Source: Leptolyngbya sp. KIOST-1
Lineage (GTDB): Bacteria > Cyanobacteriota > Cyanobacteriia > Phormidesmidales > Phormidesmidaceae
Reading direction: 5' to 3'
Length of the DNA: 64,000 nucleotides
NCBI RefSeq assembly: GCF_000763385.1
Contig: NZ_JQFA01000002.1
Span: forward strand, 2,666,001 to 2,730,000
A model generated the notes under the pieces. That model made no database searches. It was not told the DNA's origin and saw only the letters and a list, made by a program, of their open reading frames with translations. Both the position numbers and the translations under genes were made by a program. Below, piece by piece: positions 27,559 through 35,736 of this stretch (within the stretch, counting starts at the first letter, position 1; each line of letters opens with the position of its first letter).

Positions 27559-28293
27559 TTAGCGAGCGTAACCGTTGGTGCTTCTCCGCTGATTCGAGAC
27601 AAAACTCAACTCCAGGTTGGCCTTAGCCTTGCTGATTTCGGATACAGGAGCCCGTTGGGATATGCGAGGGTTCTCCTTTGCCTGATTTTCCCGACAGGAA
27701 AATGGATTAATTACCGTTAGGGTGCCGTATAGGAGGGAAATGCCCAGCTTAAACTCTGCCCACTCGTCAACCTTAATAATCTCAGCATTCAAGTTTTCAT
27801 TTTTTTTGTCTTCACCCTCTACGTCCTGAAGTCTTTCCAGCCTTTTTATTGCTTCCTGCAAAACTTCAGCTAAATCCTTGCCAAACAGTTTTGATGTTTT
27901 CTGAGTTGCTCCATTAGTTAGCCAGAGCAACCGAGAGTCGTCGTGCTGCAACACAGCATTTCTAATGGTTTTCAGCCTCTCTAGAAGCAATTCGATATTG
28001 CAAGCTGGAGGTTCAGAAGTTCCTGAAAGCTGCACCTCGCCCGACATCTCCAAAGGAACCCCATAGTCAACCAAATTACGTTTCAAGTTGAGCTTGATCT
28101 CACTTCTAAAAGCCAGTTCATTAAGCACATCCCACAGATCGATATCGGCATAGTTAGAAGCCAATAAATCTAATATTTCGCTAGCAGAATCCCCAACCCT
28201 CATCATCTTTTTCTCATTGATGGCGGTGCTAACACGCCGTTGGATTTCATCTAGTTGCTCAAAGGAAAGTTGGGTTAAATCTTCAATATTCAT
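27559..28293 (-). CDS. Unknown 244-aa protein between NACHT ATPase and sigma factor
   Basis: A soluble, charged, mostly helical protein ([20 protein letters not shown]). It has a possible helical bundle at 1-90, a second helical part at 100-165, a Lys/Glu-rich linker at 165-180, and a short hydrophobic stretch ([15 protein letters not shown]) near residue 196. It has no family that I recognise. AAGGAG lies 8 nt before the ATG, and the gene starts 11 nt after the NACHT gene stops, so tight translational linkage is likely. Its position suggests an adaptor or regulator of the sigma factor or NACHT protein; that is inference. Confidence 0.72.
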   Translation of the reverse strand: MNIEDLTQLSFEQLDEIQRRVSTAINEKKMMRVGDSASEILDLLASNYADIDLWDVLNELAFRSEIKLNLKRNLVDYGVPLEMSGEVQLSGTSEPPACNIELLLERLKTIRNAVLQHDDSRLLWLTNGATQKTSKLFGKDLAEVLQEAIKRLERLQDVEGEDKKNENLNAEIIKVDEWAEFKLGISLLYGTLTVINPFSCRENQAKENPRISQRAPVSEISKAKANLELSFVSNQRRSTNGYAR

Positions 28294-28304
28294 GGCTGAT
28301 CTCC

Positions 28305-30446
28305 TTACTGGTTTGCAGTGGAAAGGTTGACGACAGGATCTGTAAACAAGGTTTGAACTACATCATCTTGAAGCTTACCTGATACATAAAAAGCTTCCCT
28401 GAGGCAGTGAACGATTAAGCATGATCCTCGACAATACAAATGGAGGGATTGCAAGTCGCCGGTCGTAAACCTTGGGAAGGTATCAGGCATACCAAAAGCT
28501 GTCATCCATAATTTGTACAGATTCCTTTCGCAAACTTTGCGATGGTAGGCTGATACTGTCTTCCCCTCTAACTGATGGCGGATTCGAGAAATTGTGGACA
28601 GTAGCTTCAACGCGTTTCTTTGGTTTATGAGCTTATAAGCCTGAGCTTTCTCAGAAAGAATGACAGCCAGATCAAGGAGTCGCTCTAACGACAAACCCTT
28701 CATTATCTTTGGATCAATATATTGACTGGAGCCTAGTTTCATAATGTCCACATTTTTGGCATTGAGCGAATGAATAATTTGACAGCCGGGATCCAATAGA
28801 GAGATTAACTCCTTAATTTTCTTAAGGATGCTGGAAATAACTACCTGATCATGACTGCGATCGCCAAATAGCAGAATAATTTCGAGCACCATAAATGCTA
28901 CATAGCAGCGATTGGCGGCTTGATTGGAGGATATGCACACCTCTTCTGCGGCAGCCTCAACCCAACCCATAAAGCTGGCGAGACTGGAAGTATTGATATT
29001 TGAAAAAACACGCTTTTGAATAATTGAAAGCAAGTAGTCAGCGCCTTGCATACCGGCCAGAAAGATAAAAACATCTTTCCACTCAGAAGCATCTAAAAAT
29101 TGATTAATTGCTTCATCCAGATTTTTCAAACTGTTCATCAAATAATGCGAGACTAAAATTTTTTGAATTAGTGGATTTCCAAAGTGGCATAAGCTTTCAT
29201 CTCCATTGATAATAAAATCATTCAGGTTTTCTTCTCTGATAGACGCAAAGTCGGAAGCATCGTACTGAATTGACCTCTTCTGTACAATGGCTGAGTAGAG
29301 ACGCTGAATCTCCATTTTGTGAAAGTAATGCCTACCACTCTTGAGGCAAACATAGGCCATTTCAGATAAAATTCCCAGACGGGCCTCAATGGAATTCTCT
29401 GATCCTTTGCAAAACAGGTTTAAAGTACCTGGCGAAATACTGGTTCCCAGCAGGTTTGACAAAATCTTTTCGTACAGTATGGTTCGGCCGGAGAGTTTAC
29501 AGACTGAATCTTGGTAAAGCGACAGAACAATACTTAAACAAAATGGGTTGTGAACAACAAGTTTTGTGGCTTTATCATTTTCCCCAATTCGGTGCCAAAT
29601 TTTTTGACATGCCGAGGCGGGTAACACTTCTCCACTTTGAACTTGGGTGGCTTTGAAAATAAATTTTTGAGCTTGGGCACTGCTGAACCCTAATATATTA
29701 ATGGTATGGAACTGTGTCAAAGCCTGAGTCTTGAGTGACTTGCGACAAGCCACTACCACTCGATTATTTTTATAGAGATCCGAGAAACTTTTAATTTTGC
29801 CAACAATGCCGTCCTTGAATTGATTTGGTATAGCGTCAATTTCGTCGATTAAAATCAGCAACTTTCCACGCCTTAACGCCGAGTCGACAAAATCTTTGTA
29901 CTCAGGAAAACCACATATCTTGAATTCTTCTTCAATCATGGTTTGAAGGTTAAATTCATCTTTTAGACATTGAGCTACCTGGACAAATACAGGAATACAG
30001 CCATTACTCGCCTGGTTTTCTTTCGTTCTAAAGGCTTCCAATCCTAATTTTTTCAGGAAAGTTGTCTTGCCAATTCCTGATTCGCCTTTAATGACTATAT
30101 GCTTATACTGCTCAGTCAGTTCTCCGCTCTCGTAGGTTAGGTTTAGTTTTTTCAGGTAGTCAATTTCTCGATAGCAGACTGAGGCCTTTGCTCGGGGAGA
30201 GGCCGGTATTTCCTGATCTACTAGCGATGGCGACACATAGAGTTTAGGGAGTGATACGGACGGTCTAAATTCTTCCTGCCTGATAAATCCGTGCCTCGCA
30301 ATATAGTTGGCCTGATATTCTTTAGATGCATAAAATATGCTTTGGCTTAGACGCTGGCTCAGTAACTTGTAAGTCTCGTCACGACTTTCCCAAAGAGACT
30401 TAAAGATCCAAAATGTGATACCTGAAATCAAATCTGGAGAAATCAT
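28305..30446 (-). CDS. NACHT-type STAND NTPase
   Basis: A 713-residue protein. After an N-terminal hydrophobic and helical region (1-115) comes a NACHT domain with Walker A KGESGIGKTTFL at about 120-131, and the Walker B block LLILIDEIDAI at about 197-207 with the extra acidic residues typical of NACHT. A sensor-like VVVACRKS stretch and a PFCLSIVLSLY winged-helix-side motif (NACHT hallmark) follow. The C-terminal 350 residues are helical without recognisable repeats and may be the sensor. NACHT proteins oligomerise after ligand binding; in bacteria many act in anti-phage defence. The A+T content is high. It has a 33-nt gap to the SepF-like gene upstream. Confidence 0.87.
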   Translation of the reverse strand: MISPDLISGITFWIFKSLWESRDETYKLLSQRLSQSIFYASKEYQANYIARHGFIRQEEFRPSVSLPKLYVSPSLVDQEIPASPRAKASVCYREIDYLKKLNLTYESGELTEQYKHIVIKGESGIGKTTFLKKLGLEAFRTKENQASNGCIPVFVQVAQCLKDEFNLQTMIEEEFKICGFPEYKDFVDSALRRGKLLILIDEIDAIPNQFKDGIVGKIKSFSDLYKNNRVVVACRKSLKTQALTQFHTINILGFSSAQAQKFIFKATQVQSGEVLPASACQKIWHRIGENDKATKLVVHNPFCLSIVLSLYQDSVCKLSGRTILYEKILSNLLGTSISPGTLNLFCKGSENSIEARLGILSEMAYVCLKSGRHYFHKMEIQRLYSAIVQKRSIQYDASDFASIREENLNDFIINGDESLCHFGNPLIQKILVSHYLMNSLKNLDEAINQFLDASEWKDVFIFLAGMQGADYLLSIIQKRVFSNINTSSLASFMGWVEAAAEEVCISSNQAANRCYVAFMVLEIILLFGDRSHDQVVISSILKKIKELISLLDPGCQIIHSLNAKNVDIMKLGSSQYIDPKIMKGLSLERLLDLAVILSEKAQAYKLINQRNALKLLSTISRIRHQLEGKTVSAYHRKVCERNLYKLWMTAFGMPDTFPRFTTGDLQSLHLYCRGSCLIVHCLREAFYVSGKLQDDVVQTLFTDPVVNLSTANQ

Positions 30447-30479
30447 GCCGCGCCGCCTGCTGACCTAACTGAAAGTGAG

Positions 30480-30932
30480 TTAAGAAACTTGGTAGATGGG
30501 GTAATCCTGGCGAGTAGTGGTATCGGTCTGCCGATAGTAAGGTTGGTTGGGATATTCAGCGGATGCCCAGGAGGAATCTTCGGACTGAGTTTGGTGAGTT
30601 TCCGAAATAATCTCGGCACTGGGAGGGGCAAAAATGAAAATTTTCTGGTCAATCTTTTCGACAGTTCCATCAAACATGAGTATTCCCCCTGCCAAAAAAT
30701 CGATGCAGCGCTGGGCCTCCTCAAAATCCATCTGCATCAAGTTAAGAACAACCATTTGTTGATTTCTCAACGCTTGAATAGCCTCTGAAATTTCTGTGAA
30801 TGCGCTAGGTTCTAAAATCACTATTTCAGTCGGGGAATTTTGTTTAAACACCTGGCGATTATAGGTTGGCGTAGTGGTATTCGTCACTTCGCTGGGGTAG
30901 TAGCTGTGGTTCTCTGAGTAATATGAGCTCAT
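30480..30932 (-). CDS. SepF-like protein (cell-division family paralogue)
   Basis: A 150-residue protein. Residues 35-112 match the SepF core: IVILEPSAFTEISEAIQALR, VVLNLMQMDFEEAQRCIDFL, then GGILMFDGTVEKIDQKIFIF. In typical cyanobacterial SepF (Cdv2) this domain binds FtsZ. Here the N-terminal membrane-targeting helix is missing and is replaced by a Tyr/Ser/Thr-rich, disordered-looking region, and the C-terminal tail is Gln/Thr/Tyr-rich. So it is probably an accessory paralogue, not the housekeeping divisome protein. It lies directly upstream of the NACHT gene in the same direction. Confidence 0.75.
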   Translation of the reverse strand: MSSYYSENHSYYPSEVTNTTTPTYNRQVFKQNSPTEIVILEPSAFTEISEAIQALRNQQMVVLNLMQMDFEEAQRCIDFLAGGILMFDGTVEKIDQKIFIFAPPSAEIISETHQTQSEDSSWASAEYPNQPYYRQTDTTTRQDYPIYQVS

Positions 30933-30968
30933 GGTCGCTAGATCCTAAATCCTGTAGTTCGTGGTTAG

Positions 30969-31451
30969 TTAAGCACTGAGGTGAATGACCAGCCGTTCAC
31001 ATTGACTTATTTTTTGGTTTGGCGTGTTTTTGTGCATGAGTTCTGATGCTTTCTTAGCACTGGAAGCGGCTGATTTTTCTCTGTCCTGAATGGTCATTTT
31101 TTGTTCTGAAACGGCCTGTTCTATTTGCTGCATTGGCTTGATTTTCTCCTGATTGGACTTAGTTACGCTATAGGTGCCCAAGTTGGCAAGTTGCTTGCAA
31201 ACTACATCGGCGAAGTCATAGTCAAAGTGGTGAACCGGATAGCCCCTCATGTTCCAGGCGTTGAGGATACGGCTGACTGATTCAACCTTGTAGCGCCCTT
31301 GATAAATTGCTTCGACAATAGCGGCAACCACCCATTTACCTGGGTAGAGACTCAGCCAGCAAAAGACCATATCGGTAACGTTTGTCTCCGTTGGCTCAAA
31401 ACTGTAGTTGGCAAGTAGCAGAAAAGTTGATTCAGCAGGATTTTTTTTCAT
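30969..31451 (-). CDS. Conserved cyanobacterial protein of unknown function, 160 aa
   Basis: It begins MKKNPAESTFLLLANYSFEP. The most structured block is WLSLYPGKWVVAAIVEAIYQ, followed by GRYKVESVSRILNAWNMRG and YPVHHFDYDFADVVC. From memory this block is a recurrent cyanobacterial domain, but I cannot name it. The C-terminal 60 residues are Lys/Gln/Ser-rich and may be disordered. The start at 31451 is chosen because AGGGGG lies 5 nt upstream; longer in-frame starts would overlap the gene before it. The gap to the upstream gene is 26 nt and to the SepF-like gene 36 nt, so cotranscription is likely. Confidence 0.72.
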   Translation of the reverse strand: MKKNPAESTFLLLANYSFEPTETNVTDMVFCWLSLYPGKWVVAAIVEAIYQGRYKVESVSRILNAWNMRGYPVHHFDYDFADVVCKQLANLGTYSVTKSNQEKIKPMQQIEQAVSEQKMTIQDREKSAASSAKKASELMHKNTPNQKISQCERLVIHLSA

Positions 31452-31477
31452 TTTGCCCCCTAATATTGACCTGAGAC

Positions 31478-32038
31478 TTAGACTTTTTGAATTAGAATGC
31501 TGAGAACTTCTTTGCCATTGGAGCGATTTTGAAAATCGCTCCACTCACTCAGGCTGGCAAAACCAGCCAAGTGAAGGGATTGGATTGTTTGTTTAACGGC
31601 TTGGCGTGAGCCCACCAGCAAAACTTTTAGTGGTTCTTTGCGGCCGGAGGAAGGTCGGGCTTTTGGTTTGCTAGCACTGTGCTTTCTAGCAAAACTGTTA
31701 GCTACTAGAACCGTACTCTGTTGGGGTTCGACCAGGATTCTGCCAGTGCCTCTGCTGCCGTATTCCTGTGGTTTTTGACTCATGGTTTTTGACTCCTCAT
31801 CTAGAGCTTGCTGTATTTCAGATTCTGTGTAGAAACGACTTTCTACAAAACATGCCGGTTTGCATCTGTAGTAGCTGCTGGCTCGGCCTTTGATGTACCC
31901 ATCTATTTCCCACCAGTGCCCATTCCTGAAAAACCGCATCCCCGGCAACCATTTGCCAGAGCCAGGCAATGGCTCCGGGGGTGCAGACAGCGGCAGGCTG
32001 TCGGGGTGGTGGCTTAAGGCGGTGTTTTTGCTGCTCAT
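31478..32038 (-). CDS. Unknown 186-aa protein, first gene of the island operon
   Basis: The N-terminal part is Pro/Ser-rich, followed by a compact block (KWLPGMRFFRNGHWWEIDGY, then YYRCKPACFVESRFYTESE) with aromatic and Cys residues. A basic, Ser/Lys-rich linker leads to a C-terminal block LKVLLVGSRQAVKQTIQSLH, which looks like an alpha/beta fold. No family is recognised. GAGG lies 7 nt before the ATG at 32038. It is the first gene after the divergent control region, so it marks the 5' end of the proposed operon. Confidence 0.65.
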   Translation of the reverse strand: MSSKNTALSHHPDSLPLSAPPEPLPGSGKWLPGMRFFRNGHWWEIDGYIKGRASSYYRCKPACFVESRFYTESEIQQALDEESKTMSQKPQEYGSRGTGRILVEPQQSTVLVANSFARKHSASKPKARPSSGRKEPLKVLLVGSRQAVKQTIQSLHLAGFASLSEWSDFQNRSNGKEVLSILIQKV

Positions 32039-32080
32039 TTCGATACCTCACTAGGGCCTGAAGACTGGGGGCTTGCAGCT

Positions 32081-32168
32081 CCCTACGTCTCAATACGATT
32101 AATCTACCTGAGGCGTAGGGCGTTGTCAATGCTTTGCGTCTAAAATTCTACGTGAAGTGTAGATTAAT
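32081..32168. promoter_or_regulatory. Inverted-repeat control region between divergent operons
   Basis: Two sets of inverted repeats lie in the 178-bp gap between the first operon gene and the XRE-type regulator. CCCTACGTCTCA (32081-32092) and TGAGGCGTAGGG (32109-32120) form one pair with one mismatch, and ATTAATCTAC (32098-32107) and GTAGATTAAT (32159-32168) form a perfect second pair. Such sites are expected operators for the adjacent HTH protein. Confidence 0.55.
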
Positions 32169-32174
32169 GGTTTT

Positions 32175-32623
32175 GTGCTTTTATGGTTTTGGGCTTACCT
32201 GTACTGCTGCACCCCTATGCCAATTCGCTGGAAGCTACATGAGGTGATGGCGAGAAAGCGCATGCGCAACAAGGATCTCGCTGAATACCTGGACATTACG
32301 GAAAACTCGGTTTACCGCCTGCGGAAGGCAGATGATATGCCTCGCCTGACGCCTCAGCGTTTAGAAGGCATCTGCGCGGCCTTGCAGTGCCAACCCGGTG
32401 CTTTTATGGTTTTGGGCTTACCTGTACTGCTGCACCCCTATGCCAATTCGCTGGAAGCTACATGAGGTGATGGCGAGAAAGCGCATGCGCAACAAGGATC
32501 TCGCTGAATACCTGGACATTACGGAAAACTCGGTTTACCGCCTGCGGAAGGCAGATGATATGCCTCGCCTGACGCCTCAGCGTTTAGAAGGCATCTGCGC
32601 GGCCTTGCAGTGCCAACCCGGTG
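32175..32623 (+). repeat. Perfect 223-bp tandem duplication of regulator N-terminal DNA
   Basis: Bases 32175-32400 are repeated exactly at 32398-32623, a period of 223 bp with no mismatch in 226 bp. The unit covers 42 bp of leader and the complete HTH-coding segment. As 223 is not a multiple of three, the first copy is out of frame with the second, so it cannot give a longer fused protein. Confidence 0.92.
32217..32465 (+). pseudogene. Truncated first copy of XRE-type HTH regulator
   Basis: From the ATG at 32217 it encodes 82 residues: the full HTH (MPIRWKLHEVMARKRMRNKD onward, then ENSVYRLRKADDMPRLTPQR) up to CQPG, then 25 residues read from the leader of the second copy in another frame, ending at TGA 32463-32465. 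It still holds a complete DNA-binding domain, so it could act as a stand-alone repressor fragment. More simply it is the broken product of the duplication. It overlaps the second copy by 26 nt. Confidence 0.75.
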
Positions 32624-33075
32624 AGTTGCTAGTATGGGTGCCTGAGGAAGTGCCGCTGCCGGGGTCTGTGCTGAGTCAGGATGTTGCTCCCCCTGTGGGC
32701 GAGTCTGTGCCCTACAGTTCAGTGATTGTGCAGCAATCCCAACTGGATCAGAGAAACATTTCTAAGCTGGCCCTACAGCGTCTGACCCAGCACTATCAAA
32801 CCATTCTGGCCTTAGCCTGGCGGGGCTATATGGAGTATGGGCCGGGAGCTGTAGTGTTTACTGATCTGGATGACGGACCCAAATTGGCCTTTATTGAACG
32901 GCAGAATCTCACCGATCGCAATTGCCTGGACGCTATCGATCAACTCGATCCCAAGCTTTCAGCAGTGGTTCTGTACTATGAAACCCTGGATTACACGAGC
33001 TCTGACTACGATCTCCTGACGCTGACCGGCCCTAAGTCGCCCCCCGAGTGTTTCGCCCTGAGCTACCGACCTTAG
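32440..33075 (+). CDS. XRE-family HTH regulator with unknown C-terminal domain
   Basis: A 211-residue protein. Residues 1-66 form a lambda-repressor-like HTH (KDLAEYLDITENSVYRLRKA). After a Pro/Gln-rich linker, residues 95-205 form an unknown domain starting LDQRNISKLALQRLTQHYQT and including GAVVFTDLDDGPKLAFIERQ. It resembles no family known to me and may sense a ligand. It is divergent from the six-gene operon and separated by an inverted-repeat-rich region, so it probably controls the operon and itself. The ATG at 32440 corresponds to the ATG at 32217 in the first copy. Confidence 0.82.
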   Translation: MPIRWKLHEVMARKRMRNKDLAEYLDITENSVYRLRKADDMPRLTPQRLEGICAALQCQPGELLVWVPEEVPLPGSVLSQDVAPPVGESVPYSSVIVQQSQLDQRNISKLALQRLTQHYQTILALAWRGYMEYGPGAVVFTDLDDGPKLAFIERQNLTDRNCLDAIDQLDPKLSAVVLYYETLDYTSSDYDLLTLTGPKSPPECFALSYRP

Positions 33076-33205
33076 ACCGCATCCAAACATCGGGCTTTTG
33101 AAGCTAGGGTCCAGCGGCAGCGCCCGTGTAGATGGGTGTTTGGGCATTGGTGCAGCTGGGAACGGGTCCATAGCTGCCGCCTCAAAATCGCCCGCCCCAG
33201 GACGA

Positions 33206-34222
33206 TTAGGGATGGGCAACGCTTTCCAGGTAGCGTTTTTGGGCGTAGGCAAATTTGGTGGAATACTCGACTAGTTTGGCCTGAGCGATCGCATAGTGCT
33301 GATTGCTGCTAGAAACCGCCTGCATCTCTGCGAGGGCTGTCTGCCACATCGTCGCCGCGGCTTGCCAGTCTGCCGCCGTGTCGGCCTCAATAGCCAGTTT
33401 TGACGCGGCTTCTGCGGCTCTCACCCCGGCTCGAAATGGGGCCATGGCCAACTCCCGCCGCGCATAGTCGAGGTTGTTAAGGTACAGGGCTTTTTTGGTT
33501 TGAACCTTAGCCTGAAGGGGGCTGGTAGAGGGAACATAGGCGATGGTTTTGATCGCCAGTTGCCAGAGATGCACCACCTGTTGCCATTCCTGGCTGGTTT
33601 GGGCCTGCTGGGTTAGCTCTGCGGCTGCCTTGGCGTACTTTAGGCCCTCGCTGAAGTGCTGCTGATCCGCCGAAGGGGTAGGCAGACGCTTGGGGGTCAA
33701 AGGGCTGGCGTTCACTCGCTCGGGCAGGGATTGCACCATCTCACCGAGTTGCCCCTGCCAGGTCCCATAACATTGTTCAGCCCAGCAGGCGGTGACCGAT
33801 GGCCACGCGGTGTCGACGGCCACGGCGGCGGCCCCCAGGAAAACCGAGACCCCCAAGGCGGGCGCAATCCAGTTGGCCGCTGACGGGTTTGGGATTTTCA
33901 CCTCCAAGGGAGGTGACGGTTCAGCTTTGGACGGAGCGGGGGTTTGCAGCCGATCTCGCAGTTTGCAGACCGCTCCATAGGCTGTTTCGAGTTCAAAGGA
34001 GCTAAAATTTCGGTCTCTGGTTAGCATCGATCGCTCGTTGCGGTAAGGTTTGAGCACCGATTCTCCGGCCCTGGCGGGGGTAATTAGCAGTTGCTTCAGG
34101 GATGGTAAAGCTGAACTGCCCGGAGGGATAGGAACGGGTTGATCAATTACCTTGACATGGTCATCAACGTCACTGAAATAGGTGTCGATGTCGACTTTTT
34201 GAATCTCTTGCTTAAAAGTCAT
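33206..34222 (-). CDS. Membrane-anchored protein with duplicated helical module
   Basis: A 338-residue protein. Residues 1-110 are cytosolic, with low-complexity parts (VDIDTYFSDVDDHVKVID). A single membrane span lies at about 118-140 (WIAPALGVSVFLGAAAVAVD). Beyond it, two related modules repeat a pattern of helices with W at the end of the second helix (WQQVVHLWQLAIKTIAYVPS and WQAAATMWQTALAEMQAVSS), which is TPR-like. The C-terminal part probably lies outside the cytoplasm. GGAG lies about 6 nt upstream of the ATG. It shows the same orientation as the operon but is beyond the divergent regulator, so it is a separate unit. Confidence 0.7.
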   Translation of the reverse strand: MTFKQEIQKVDIDTYFSDVDDHVKVIDQPVPIPPGSSALPSLKQLLITPARAGESVLKPYRNERSMLTRDRNFSSFELETAYGAVCKLRDRLQTPAPSKAEPSPPLEVKIPNPSAANWIAPALGVSVFLGAAAVAVDTAWPSVTACWAEQCYGTWQGQLGEMVQSLPERVNASPLTPKRLPTPSADQQHFSEGLKYAKAAAELTQQAQTSQEWQQVVHLWQLAIKTIAYVPSTSPLQAKVQTKKALYLNNLDYARRELAMAPFRAGVRAAEAASKLAIEADTAADWQAAATMWQTALAEMQAVSSSNQHYAIAQAKLVEYSTKFAYAQKRYLESVAHP

Positions 34223-34740
34223 AGCCGTCTCCGCAGAAAAAATTAGGATTAAGGGTTAGCCGCAATAACCAGGCAAACGCTGCTTCCGTCTCAGCCATTT
34301 GACGCGAGGGTAAAAGGTTTGAAGAAAAGGATGCTGCCCTGCCCAGTGGCTTCCACCATGATTCCTGGATTGATAGGCAGTGGCAAGGAGATCAACAGTC
34401 CCTAGCTGTAAGGGGTGAAACCCCTGATCAAAAAGTCATCTCACCTCCCCCAGGCAGGAAAAATAGATTATTGTCCTCATTGGCAGGGTAGCTGGGCCCA
34501 AAAAAGGAATAAGTGCGGCCATACAAGTCTTTTTCAGCAACATTTTGCAAAATAAAAGTCAGGCAAGTTGATTTTCTTGAAAGTCTTCTTGATGCGCGGT
34601 AATAAGTTGACAATAATATTTACGTAAATCGAGTCGCCAAATTTTGACGACTCGATTAGTAGTTAGTCCATGTGATCGTTCAGTGGCCGCGGCGATCGCC
34701 TAATCCTGGGTTAGGACTGGCCCACTGCCTGGGGGCAAAA
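34223..34740. other. Intergenic region with hairpin and doubtful reading frame
   Basis: A 518-bp stretch. AATCGAGTCG (34627-34636) and CGACTCGATT (34648-34657) form a perfect 10-bp stem with 11-nt loop. A frame at 34428-34613 (minus strand, TTG start, no ribosome site) reads a protein-like segment YGRTYSFFGPSYPANEDNNL and could be a gene remnant, but I do not call it. The word GGGGGAGG with ATGACTTTTT occurs at about 34432-34450 on the minus strand. Confidence 0.4.
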
Positions 34741-35634
34741 CTAGGCAATGCCCGGCAGAGACTCCCGCTGAAACCCTTGATGAGGGGCCGGAGCAAGGTG
34801 CGCGGCCCCTTCAGCCTCTGCGGTAATCCGGCCGGAACCCCGGCCCCATTGCAGGCTAGGGGCCTCTGCGGAGGGTGACGGCTTGGACGAGGCGATCGCC
34901 AGCGTCCAGAGTTCTTGCATAGCCTGCTCAACGGGATCTTGTGCCGGCTGATGAACTACTGGCGCAGCCTCCGCCAGATCGTCAGCACTCTCCGCCGCCG
35001 CAGGGAGCTCAGCCTCGCTATCACTCCCATCGTCAACATTCTCGGCCGCCGCAGGGGGCTCAGCCTCGCTATCACTCCCATCGTCAGCCGAGACGGGCTC
35101 AGGAATGACCTCAGCCTCCGGCTGCTCCTCCACGGGCGGTGCAGCCAGATCGGCAGGGCTATCCTCGGCAGCAGTAACCACCGGCTCCGGGGCCGCCGTG
35201 GGGGGCTCCGCGGTCACAACGGACTCCACCGCCGCAGGGCTATGCTCCAGGGCGGGGGGCTCCGCTGGGGATGGCTCAACGGCCGCAGCGGGGGGTTCGC
35301 CAGCAATGGACTGTCCCGGATACATGCCGTAGTTATGCACCACATCACGGGCCACATTCACTAACCCGGCAAACATTTCCTGGTCAGCCTCCTGCAGCTT
35401 GATGTAGGCAATCCGGCTCCAGGCGTGCTGACTCAGCGTCACCTCGCAGCTGATCAGCTTCGACAGTTCCGACTCCTCCCAAAACGAACAACAGGCCAGC
35501 AGGAGCGCGATCTTTTCTCGATCGGACTCATCGGCAATGGTTTGAACGGCTTGATAGACATCGATATAGCTCTGTCCCAGTAGGCAAATGCCATCGGCAG
35601 CATTCTTGCAGGTTGCACATGCAGATAGCGTCAT
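34741..35634 (-). CDS. Acidic, Pro/Ala/Glu-rich protein with Cys N-terminal domain
   Basis: A 297-residue protein starting MTLSACATCKNAADGICLLG. Residues 1-110 are folded and contain several Cys (CATC, IC, ACC), possibly metal-binding. Residues 115-255 are low-complexity and acidic, with two tandem 17-residue units (DDGSDSEAEPPAAAENV and DDGSDSEAELPAAAESA) from a 51-bp DNA repeat at about 34994-35095. The tail has no recognised fold. GAGG lies 6 nt before the ATG at 35634. An in-frame upstream start at 35745 would read through the palindromic repeat and is rejected. Function unknown. Confidence 0.68.
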   Translation of the reverse strand: MTLSACATCKNAADGICLLGQSYIDVYQAVQTIADESDREKIALLLACCSFWEESELSKLISCEVTLSQHAWSRIAYIKLQEADQEMFAGLVNVARDVVHNYGMYPGQSIAGEPPAAAVEPSPAEPPALEHSPAAVESVVTAEPPTAAPEPVVTAAEDSPADLAAPPVEEQPEAEVIPEPVSADDGSDSEAEPPAAAENVDDGSDSEAELPAAAESADDLAEAAPVVHQPAQDPVEQAMQELWTLAIASSKPSPSAEAPSLQWGRGSGRITAEAEGAAHLAPAPHQGFQRESLPGIA

Positions 35635-35710
35635 AGTTTTCCTCGCGATACAGAAACATTCAGCCTTGGCAAACCAGGACTGAACAGCGGGCACTATAAC
35701 GACCTCAAAT

Positions 35711-35736
35711 TTGCCCCCCCTAATCAGGGGAGGCAA
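35711..35736. repeat. Short palindromic repeat (PPLIRGG-type)
   Basis: TTGCCCCCCCTAATCAGGGGAGGCAA contains TTGCC/GGCAA and CCCCT/AGGGG arms, with one interior mismatch. Translated in one frame it reads PPLIRGG, a sequence often seen where a REP-like palindrome of cyanobacteria runs into a reading frame. It sits at the right edge of the AT-rich island. Confidence 0.55.

Noticed and set aside
34428..34613. 61-residue frame with protein-like segment YGRTYSFFGPSYP
   Set aside because: TTG start with no ribosome site and no neighbouring reading frame to join; may be a remnant, but not supported enough to call.
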